Origin: Durusdinium trenchii
Taxonomy: Eukaryota; Sar; Dinophyceae; Suessiales; Symbiodiniaceae
Direction of reading: 5' to 3'
Assembly: GCA_963970005.1 (NCBI GenBank)
Contig: CAXAMN010014113.1
Coordinates: forward strand, 1,073,036 to 1,137,035
DNA length: 64,000 nucleotides
In this document: piece by piece, positions 56,844 to 64,000 of the stretch
Layout: each line of letters begins with the position of its first letter
How positions within the stretch are numbered: position 1 is the stretch's first letter
Made by a program: the position numbers and the translations under genes
Notes under the pieces: generated by a model
Told to the model about the DNA's origin: nothing
Seen by the model: the letters and a program-made list of their open reading frames with translations, nothing else
The model's database searches: none

Positions 56844-58620
56844 CCAGGTGACCTGTGTCCCTTGGGTTTTTACAACATCTCCGACCTGGAAACCTGCCGT
56901 TTGGGCGCAAGAACCCTGCGGAAGCGCTTCGCGCCTCGGTACGAACGGATCGATATCCCCGTGTTCTTTGGAGATCGGGAGATCGGCCAGCGGGGAGTGA
57001 AGGATGTGGAGAAGATGGACCATTCATTTTTGGCATGTTTTTTAAGCTGGTTCAATTCCGGAACAACATGCGTGTTTGATCGTTTTGAGCCATTTCTCCG
57101 TTCCTTCACCAGGAAGACCAGAGGATATATTCCTTATGTCGAACCAACGCTTAAGGTGTGGTCCACGCCAACGGTGCCCTCCCCCAGTTTGGGCTCTGCA
57201 GCCAAGCCCCGAAACAGCAATTAAGCCCGCGCCAACGCGTCGGATGATGGGTTAGACAATCCATTTGATATAGCTTGGGTGAAGGGGCGTTGACACCTGT
57301 GGTGATCATGGTCCGCTTCCCATTCCAAGCCCACACCAAGCTAGATGCATCGCCCAGTCCGAGCCCGCACCCTCTACTTCCAGATGATCTTGTTGTTTCT
57401 GCACAGTGATGGCATTCAGACACTTGCGCACGCAGGTGTTGTTTCAAGTCTTAGACAGCTTTTGGGCGTGCTTAGTGTTTCGTCTCATGACCGGACAACT
57501 TGAGCGGCGTTCATATCCCACGCAGCTGCCCTCTTGTCTCACAACAGAGACCTCCCTCAACAAGAACATGTGGATACAACACCAGTGGTTCCCTTCGTGC
57601 GTTCCCACTCTCAGACAGACCTCACGTGGATTCCTGTGGAGGCAGGTGCAGTTGATGCTGGACATGAGCCTTCTGGCTGCTTACACCGACTCGCTGACAA
57701 TGACGTCCTCTTCAACCGGGCCTTCTCGCGCAAGCGCAACCGGCAGCGACAGCTGATTTGTGCCGACCGAATTCCAAAGTTGGTGGAGGCGAGGGTTGAT
57801 GCGTCATGGACATATCACACTCCCCTGATTGGTCATTGTATACAAATGTATGCTTAAAAACTGGACCTGAGAATTGTGAGTGGTTCTTCCTCTACCTACT
57901 GCAAGCCATTGATCTTGAAAAACGACTTCGACTTTTAGCAGCTGGCCGCCGAGGTCGGGTCGCAGCCCGCTGTGGAGGTCGAGTCGCAGCCCGCTTCATC
58001 GGTCGCAGCCCCTGTCCCTTCGTCCATTGGCAATTTGAGCATCACCGGTCGAGTCTGCCCTGAAGGAAGCTTTGCGATCCAGACGCCTCACCGATGTGAG
58101 ACGGCTGCCAAGGTGCTGTCCAAGAAGTACATTGGCATTATGATGCCCGCCCTGATGTTGGAAGAGTTTGTCTCAAACGGAACCAACTCACCCAAAAAAG
58201 AAGAACATCTTCATGAATTCCTTCCCCCATTCAGGCATGACGATATTCTTTGGAGATGGTGATCATTGATGATCTGTCAGAAAAAACATCCATAAGAAGG
58301 CCCAGGTCTATTTACATCTTTCAAGGGTGTTTTAATCAGCCTACTTCAATCAGCAACCCCGTCTTCATGACCCCCTGGTTCAGCCTCTTCGTACTCACGC
58401 CGGACGTCCGGAGCACGGACCAAACGCTTTTCGCGCTTGCTGTAGGAAGTCTTTGGGTGAGCCTCATGGCTGCCTCCACCGTGTGGGTGACCAAGACGTG
58501 ATGTTCAATCGCTTGAGAACTCCTCAGCAGAGTGATCAACGGCAGTTGGTTTGTAGCACCGAGCCATGGATTTGCAGCGAAGAACCGGGTTTCCTTTCTC
58601 GTTGGGGGACAGGAATCCAC
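56844..58620 (+). CDS. Repeat protein with a duplicated two-exon Cys domain
   Basis: Exon A (56844 to about 57005) follows CCGCTCTTTCGCAG and encodes G-x2-C-P-x-G-x9-C-x6-L-x-K. Exon C (about 57939-58200) encodes the same pattern with no gaps: shared G, C-P, G, I, C, A, L, K. Exon B (57646 to about 57790, after GGAGGCAG) encodes E-P-S-G-C-L-H-R-L-A-D-N-D-V-L-F-N-R, then R-Q-L-I-C; exon D (58446 to about 58590, after TTGCTGTAG) encodes E-P-H-G-C-L-H-R-V-G-D-Q-D-V-M-F-N-R, then R-Q-L-V-C, again gap-free. So A+B and C+D are two copies of one domain, each split by an intron. Exon C starts with a small V-E-x-x-S-Q-P-A repeat. Similar Cys repeats with a G-C...F-N...C pattern occur in dinoflagellate surface-type proteins (recollection, not checked). 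More repeats may lie outside. Exact donors are uncertain. Confidence 0.6.
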
Positions 58621-58689
58621 CTGGTAATTGTGAAGGGCTTGACTCGTAGTTCAGTGAAGGGTTTTTCAAAACGGTAATCATCCGCTGTC

Positions 58690-59140
58690 ACAAAGCAGGA
58701 AGGGTTCAACATGTGATGTTTCTCTATGGTTCTGCATATACGCCTAGTGACCTAGTACGAGGGGTAGCGATACATCATTGATTTTGCACTCCACCACCAC
58801 TTCAAACAATGTATATATATATATATATATTGATGGATGTTTCCTTTTGACATGGGAGTGATTGAGGTAGGCTGAATGGTATGATTTTGGAGGGGTGATT
58901 ATGTAACTGCTACTGCTAAACATGATCAGGATGTAGAGCAAGTCTTGGCGGCATGACCAGTCATCCAGGGTGCCCGACGTCCACCCTGAAATGGGAGGAT
59001 GTGATAGGATGTGACCATCATCCTGGTTTTATTAAGTCATTATATATAAGTGGTTTATGTTGTTTTCCCTACCATACAAATCCCCAAACCAGGTGATTTT
59101 CCAGCTTCCTGGGAGCCGCATGTTTCCAGTTTGTCATCCG
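58690..59140. other. Spacer with (TA)n
   Basis: AT-rich; (TA) run at 58809-58830. No frame of note. Confidence 0.5.
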
Positions 59141-59144
59141 CTAG

Positions 59145-59571
59145 GAGAAGGATCCGGAGATGATCCGAGCGAAGAAGCTCTCACGAAGTGATGCTTTGCA
59201 ATTGAAGCTCTACTGCTTCGCCTGGACTGTGAGATCTGAGCGCGAAGAGCTACTCTTGCCCTATGCCAGGTGGGGCAGCCCAGTGGTGCCAGTGCAGAAG
59301 TTCTGCCCTAACAGGCCCTGACAGTTCAGGGTGCGTTGTGTGCAATTCGGCAAGTGGATTCCCATTTGCATCACTTGAAAGGACAAAAATGTTCGGTAAG
59401 GATTGCTTCACAGCTGGAGGAACCACGATGGAGGAACCCCGGAAGAGGTGGAGTAGCCTTTGACGCAAAAAGACGCACCATCAGCTGCTTTGTGAAGAGT
59501 TCTAAGAGATCAGATCAAAGAGAAGGGGGCGAGTTTCAGCTACCAGACCCCAACGCACCGGAAGCGAAGTG
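59145..59571 (+). CDS. Exon cluster, unknown protein
   Basis: Exon 59145-59269 follows CATCCGCTAG and reads E-K-D-P-E-M-I-R-A-K-K-L-S-R-S-D-A-L, then L-K-L-Y-C-F-A-W-T-V-R-S-E-R and L-L-L-P-Y-A at AG|GTGGGG; very strong. Segment 59298-59395 has S-G-C-V-V-C-N-S-A-S-G and a GTAAGG; segment 59414-59571 has V-A-F-D-A-K-R-R-T-I-S-C-F-V-K and P-D-P-N-A-P-E-A-K. The gaps of 28 and about 18 nt between them are too short for normal introns, so only the first exon is firm and the others are alternative readings. Confidence 0.45.
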
Positions 59572-59599
59572 AGGGTTTCCATCTGGAAGTTCCCACCAT

Positions 59600-60040
59600 G
59601 CTATGTTTGATAGGTCTTGTCATAGGTCCAGTCACGGAAGACTCTGACCCAAACCGCTACCAAGGGCCTCATTGGTCGGATCTCGACCCCGAATGTCCTT
59701 GCCACAGAGTTCATTAGCCACATCAGCTGTTTGACCAGAAATTCCAAGCCACAGAGAGAGTTAAAAAGAGGTTAGTCATGTGCCCATGTGATGTTTGGTT
59801 GTCCCTTTTTTTTGAGCTCACAAGGAAGGTGGCATGGGAGTGATTTGTTTGCGGAGTCTTTTGCCGATGTTGGAAGAGCAGAGTGCCAGCGGCATGAACC
59901 AATCATAAGGTCATCTTTCAGTAATCCCAATCTACTGGTAGATCCGAATAGCAGCTGTCCCCCCAAAAAACCTGGTTCATTCCAGACCATGTCATCGAAG
60001 TTCACCACCCAAGACCCACCTCTGCCGAGGTCTCTCTTCC
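59600..60040. other. No clear gene
   Basis: 59788-60297 + is open, but only its second half (next entry) looks coding. Confidence 0.35.
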
Positions 60041-60043
60041 AAG

Positions 60044-60199
60044 GCTGCGACGGTCACGGTTTCTTCACCGACCGCGAGGCCTCTGTGACGCCCGAGGAGC
60101 GCGACGACTTCGTGCAGGTGGACTTGCCTCCCACGCAGCAGAATCGTTCGGAGAAGCGGCGCGGCAGCACCAGCGGGCCGGAATCGTCCGAATCGTGGG
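60044..60199 (+). CDS. Exon candidate, acidic/Ser-rich
   Basis: After TCTCTTCCAAG: D-G-H-G-F-F-T-D-R-E-A-S-V-T-P-E-E-R-D-D, then V-D-L-P-P-T-Q-Q-N-R-S-E-K-R-R and G-P-E-S-S-E-S at GTGATG. Nearly all codons end in G or C. The antisense frame (59992-60267) is open too. Confidence 0.42.
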
Positions 60200-60464
60200 G
60201 TGATGTGGGAACGGCTGGGTGTGGGAACAGCAGGGGGGTGAGGTTGGGGGATGTTCTCCGGGGTCATTCTCCGGGGTTGTTATGTGTTTTTTGTTGATGT
60301 TGGGGGAGAGTGTTGGAGAAACTGGATTTGGCTGATGCTTTTTCCAGAAGCCTGTCCCAGCGATTCGCGCGCAACAAAGGTCCGTAGCGTACTTCATCCA
60401 GAAGGATTCGTGCTTGAATGTGTTTGATATTGTTTGATGGTTGGTTGTTATCAATAATCTGCAG

Positions 60465-60719
60465 TTCCGAAAAAAGTCCGGTACTGATCGTCCTCAGGTT
60501 CTTTCCGTTGAAGCTCCATTTCTTCTTCCAAAAAGCATAGTTTGGTTTTCCATGTTCATGAGGTTCTGGCTCTTGTTGAAGAATATGGTGGGTCTACTTC
60601 CTGCGTGGAAGTACTTGTTGGACATGAACGTCACCAGTGGCATGGACTGGGTTGTGAACCTGGAGTTGGATCACTTCTTCGTCGCCAATTTGTTGCGGCA
60701 GACCATTGGAGTGCCTTGA
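60465..60719 (+). CDS. C-terminal exon, probably membrane protein
   Basis: Follows AATCTGCAG in phase 0. Reads R-K-K-S-G-T-D-R-P-Q-V-L-S-V-E-A-P-F-L-L, then hydrophobic W-F-S-M-F-M-R-F-W-L-L-L-K-N-M-V-G-L-L and D-H-F-F-V-A-N-L-L to TGA. One or two membrane helices are plausible. A second + frame (60542-60760) overlaps. Confidence 0.4.
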   Translation, partial: FRKKSGTDRPQVLSVEAPFLLPKSIVWFSMFMRFWLLLKNMVGLLPAWKYLLDMNVTSGMDWVVNLELDHFFVANLLRQTIGVP

Positions 60720-60759
60720 AGTCATCTGTTTTTCTCGTCTCGTACCCAAAAGGAAGCTG

Positions 60760-61260
60760 AACGATGCTTGGGGGTTTTCAGCCAAGTTTGAAGCCATCTG
60801 ATAGGAGCTTCCATGTTTTGCGTTTAGTCGAAAAGAGTCAGAGTAATGAAAGGATTTTGAATATATGGTGGATCCTACCTACGATGGATCCAGTGGGAAG
60901 GTACCCTAAAAGTGAGTATATGATAGACATGCCGGCGATGCTTAGGGGAGCTGGTCCGGGTCTTTGGCTGAGTTGGGAACTTTTGCTTTGTCCACTCTTG
61001 CCCTTTTTCAGGTTCCACAATTCTTCTCGCACCACTCTCACTCTCTACTGAAAATGGATGACCATGGACAAAGGGATGATTTAAGGATGGTTAGCTTCTT
61101 TCAGGGCCAATTTAGGGGTCACTTTTGGTTTTTCCATACGTTTCGGCTCATCGGCCACTTCCACACCAGTCCAGCAGAACTCGCAGTCGATGTGCTCGGT
61201 CGCCCGGCACGGGCACGGGCGCTGCAGCTTCCACGGGACTGGTGTCTTGGGCAATGACGC
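60760..61260. other. Weakly coding region
   Basis: 60964-61257 + is open; its end (S-P-A-E-L-A-V-D-V-L-G-R-P-A-R) is exon-like after CAGTCCAG, but the rest is poor. Confidence 0.3.
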
Positions 61261-61267
61261 GTCCCAC

Positions 61268-61402
61268 CGCAGAACCTCTCAGTGCTTGACTGGCTTTGTT
61301 GCCAGTTGCCACCGCAGAAGCACTCAGTGCTTGGCTGGTTTTGTTGCCAGTTCCCATGGCGGAAGCACTCAGTGGTTGACTGGTCTTGTTGCCAGTTCCC
61401 AC
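61268..61402. repeat. Three exact-length 45-bp tandem units
   Basis: Units at 61268, 61313 and 61358, about 85-90% alike, containing CTCAGTG-TTG-CTGG and TTGTTGCCAGTT. Length is a multiple of three, and frames on both strands read 15-residue repeats. Confidence 0.88.
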
Positions 61403-61613
61403 CGATTGGTTCGCTGCTCATCTTAAGGACTACATCAACCTCATGATTCAAGATGGACTACCTCATCAAAACCCATGGGAGGACCCAGTGATGCTCATTT
61501 TCGGCAACGTTTTTGCCTTCAATGCTGCACTCGTGGCCAGCATGAAGCGTGAATGGCAGACGGTTGGTCAAGTGCCTCGGAGATCAGATGCGGTGTTGAT
61601 GAAAGAAGCCTGA
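61386..61613 (+). CDS. C-terminal exon, unknown protein
   Basis: From about 61405 reads D-W-F-A-A-H-L-K-D-Y-I-N-L-M-I-Q-D-G-L, then N-P-W-E-D-P-V-M-L-I-F-G-N-V-F-A-F-N and M-K-R-E-W-Q-T-V-G-Q to TGA 61611. An acceptor could be ATCTTAAG (61429) or lie within the 45-bp array. Composition of a folded, partly buried helix pair. No family is recognised. Confidence 0.48.
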   Translation: MLPVPTDWFAAHLKDYINLMIQDGLPHQNPWEDPVMLIFGNVFAFNAALVASMKREWQTVGQVPRRSDAVLMKEA

Positions 61614-61619
61614 TCGAGA

Positions 61620-61835
61620 TTATGAAGAGACCCTATTTATGCAGTAGATGTTATAGAGTTCTCATGGGTCTGCTGAGTCTGCTGAGGTTTGTAGTTATTG
61701 TAGACTTTATATAGAAGAATGGGCGTTTTACAAATCCTGTGCTTTCGTCGCCATCCCTAGCAGTTAGTCTAGCTATTCCGGATCTTCTATCGTTCTATGT
61801 GGGGCCCGAGTTTTCGGAGCTCGATGCCTTGTGGT
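61620..61835. other. Spacer
   Basis: AT-rich, TATA-rich short motifs; nothing recognised. Confidence 0.4.
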
Positions 61836-61837
61836 GT

Positions 61838-61945
61838 CAACAGCAAGCACTCCATATAATTCCCAGCCTTCAAAGACCATGTTCAAAATGGGAACGACCT
61901 GGTTTTGTAGTGCAAAATCCTTAGTAAAACAGTGGTTGTTCGGGA
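61838..61945 (-). repeat. Dispersed repeat R2, copy 4, inverted
   Basis: On the minus strand: TTTTACTAAGGATTTTGCAC, ACTACAAAACCAGGTC, CATGGTCTTTGAAGGCTGGG. Closest to copies 1 and 2. Confidence 0.65.
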
Positions 61946-62246
61946 TTCAGACCTAACAATGTTGGTTTGAATCCGCTAGGAATGTTCTGCGCGAGAAGCT
62001 TGGTTGACCAGACCTCTGGCGGAGGTGATGGGGCAGGTGAGGTTCCCCGATGAACATGTGCTGTGTTGCCAAGGTGATTTGCGCCACTTCCTTCTCTGGA
62101 AAGAACAGTGTATCCAAGAATGAACGCCCAATAACATCAGAGTTTACCAAGACACAATCTATAACAAAGACCAATGGAAAGTGCCGCAAAAGATCCGAAT
62201 CATGCATTCTCTTCCTTCCGGCTTCGGCGCCCGTGACTTTCTCAAG

Positions 62247-63690
62247 CGAAAGCCGCCCCGCGGGGCGAGGGAGAAGCGCAAGCCGCGCCCGCTGAGGTCA
62301 TCTCTGACCGTGGCTCCTTAGGCCTTGGCTGCCCGGTGATCTCGGGGGCGCGTGCACATGCTGAAGGGCACTGCGAGCAGGACATGGTCTACGCCGCTGG
62401 GCGGAGGGTGGAGGGAGGTGAGGATAGCAGGAGGTAGCGGGGTGCTGGAGAGTGCGGAGGAGGCGTGACCTCTTTGGAGAAGGCATGCTGGATAGTAGTG
62501 GATGGTCGGGAGTTTTCCCACAGCTCTAAGCATCAACAGCAGGAGCAAGATGGGGGAAGTCCATGTGATTGGATGATTGCATGGATATTCATGTTCAACA
62601 AGACGCATGGCCCCCAACTGATTTAAATCTACCTCACAGGTCGAGCCACTATAAGCCACTCATCTTTCAATGACAACCCCAAAATCCATGACGCTTTGAA
62701 AAAGGCCCCAAGTGTGGCCACCACTCACCCGAACATCCCGCCGTCCGCCACCGCCGTGCGGCGGTCCCGAACGTCGTTCCTCGCCTTCACCGGGTGTCCT
62801 TTCGAACTCACCAGTCCTGGTCCCGCCTCGGTCGGCTCCAGCCCTCCGCGGTGCGGACACGGAACAGAGCCGCGGTCCCACCGGGGCCCGGCGTGCGGAC
62901 GACCTGGGTGCCGGAAACACGGTCGTGGTTCACGGGGTGGTTCTTTAGCCAGACCACCACCCCATGGGACCGCCGAGTTGGACGGAAACGGCCGAGAAAC
63001 GGCCGAAGTTGACGGGGGGTTGAGGGGGCGGCATGGAGCGGAGACGTGATGAGGAACACCTGCAAGACGTGATGCCCTTGGCCATCGTGGGAGCCAACGG
63101 CTGTGGGAATCTCGCCGTCTCCGTGCCTCGGTGGACGGCCCAGGTGGACGGTACGGCCGAAGTGGCGCGGAGAAGCGGTCTGGGAATGTCCAAGCTGGTC
63201 CTGAAGAAGGGGGTAGGGATTGTGTTAGATTGTTTTGGTCATACATGTCCAATTCTCAGTGTCGGTCATACTTGCCAAAAGTTATGTTGTGTTGTTTTGG
63301 TCATTGAATGCAGAACGCATCAATGGAATCTCCCGCGAGCCAGGAAACGAAGAAAGAGGGACTGCTCAAAACTGTTTCGTTCTTTTCTGCTTGTTTTCTT
63401 CCCTTATCTTCCCTATTAGGTTGGAGGGAGGCCATTGCCATCGCTATTAGGTTGGAGGCCATCGCTATGATTGTTCCCTGTCCAGGACAGCTTGATTCCT
63501 TTTCCCTTGGGCTGCTGGCAAGACTTCCCCTACGGCGACGACGAGGCGGCACGTCTGCGGGCCTTGAACAAGTTGGTGCAGATCTGGAAGTTCAGCGACC
63601 AGGAGGCGGAATCCTACTGTACCTCGGCCTGGAAGTGGGTGAAGAGCAGAGCGCTTTCAGCGCCATGCTGCGCAGGAGCGAGTTCCGATT
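62247..63690 (+). CDS. Four-exon gene model with consistent phases, 3' part possibly beyond
   Basis: Exon 1 62247-62417 (after TTTCTCAAG; E-V-I-S-D-R-G-S-L-G-L-G-C-P-V-I-S) ends GGGAG|GTGAGG in phase 1. Exon 2 62815-62936 (after ACTCACCAG; D-T-E-Q-S-R-G-P-T-G-A-R-R-A-D-D, then N-T-V-V-V-H-G) starts with the two matching bases and ends at GTGGTT, phase 0. Exon 3 63039-63212 (after CATGGAG; D-E-E-H-L-Q-D-V-M-P-L-A-I-V-G-A-N-G, then G-M-S-K-L-V-L-K-K-G) ends GTAGGG, phase 0. Exon 4 from 63486 (after TTCCCTGTCCAG; W-Q-D-F-P-Y-G-D-D-E-A-A-R-L-R-A-L-N, then Q-I-W-K-F-S-D-Q-E-A-E-S-Y-C) is open to 63837, splicing out perhaps near 63639 or 63690. All introns are GT-AG (397, 102, 273 nt). Codons end mostly in G/C. 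No family is recognised. Confidence 0.55.
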
Positions 63691-63839
63691 CTTCGGAGGG
63701 TTTAGGGGGGGGCGATCGACTGAAAGCAGTGATGAAAGTGAATGCTTGGCTCATTTTTGATATGTTGGCTGGTTTCGAAGGGAGTTGCGGGGGCGGTTCA
63801 TGTCCATCTCCAAAGACGATGGATACGATGGTCAGATAG

Positions 63840-64000
63840 GACTTGCAAGTTTGTGAAAAGGGGTGCATCGACAGTCACAGTCGATGTCACGACGGTACTT
63901 CGTCTTTAGGTATTTCGAAGAAAGAAGCATCCGAGTCTGCTAGGCCGCTAGGCGCCAAAAAGAAGGATCAAAACCAGAGATCTCGCGTTTCGGGGGGGTT
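63840..64000. other. Right edge, nothing recognised
   Basis: A short direct repeat of ACAGTCACAGTCGATGTCAC at 63871-63891 is the only feature. Confidence 0.35.

Noticed and set aside
59270..59413. 28-nt and 18-nt introns joining three segments
   Set aside because: Phases can be made to fit, but the lengths are below any normal spliceosomal intron; AG|GT pairs are common by chance.

Overview
The window looks like nuclear DNA of a dinoflagellate, most likely of the Symbiodiniaceae or a close relative. The reasons are mixed GC content with GC-rich islands every few kilobases, many short reading frames and almost no long ones, splice-like GT...AG junctions, dense small inverted-repeat elements, minisatellites, and one long open gene with tandem NUMOD4/HNH/NUMOD1 units, a gene type common in dinoflagellate genomes. 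I see no bacterial operons, rRNA, convincing tRNA, CRISPR or phage genes. The organism call is inference.

Layout. 1-5 kb: a partial gene at the left edge (FGxYKG-type motif) and several exon candidates. 5-17 kb: scattered exon-like islands on both strands, two hairpin elements (6.9 and 7.2 kb) and a four-exon model at 10.0-11.9 kb whose junctions are all GT-AG in phase 0. 17.4-18.6 kb: the HNH endonuclease gene, the clearest protein here. 19-33 kb: exon islands mixed with MITE-like elements. 34-44 kb: two more hairpin elements, an F-box-like exon and a three-exon model at 42.9-43.9 kb with a MITE in its first intron. 44-51 kb: exon candidates and simple repeats. 51.6-56.7 kb: a repeat-dense block (AAGTTACATT-type sequence, a 26-bp-TIR palindrome and four tandem arrays). 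56.8-58.6 kb: a gene with an internally duplicated Cys-containing domain, each copy split over two exons. 59-64 kb: more + strand exons, ending in a four-exon model with consistent phases that runs to the right edge.

Limits. Apart from the HNH gene, the left-edge gene and the duplicated-domain gene, coding calls rest on open frame, third-position GC, protein-like composition and splice signals judged by eye. In this GC-rich sequence both strands are often open, so many single-exon calls are tentative, some may be on the wrong strand, and exon ends are approximate. No database search was possible, so most genes are left without a function. No shared pathway links the genes; the common theme is an intron-rich eukaryotic region heavily seeded by small non-autonomous repeats.
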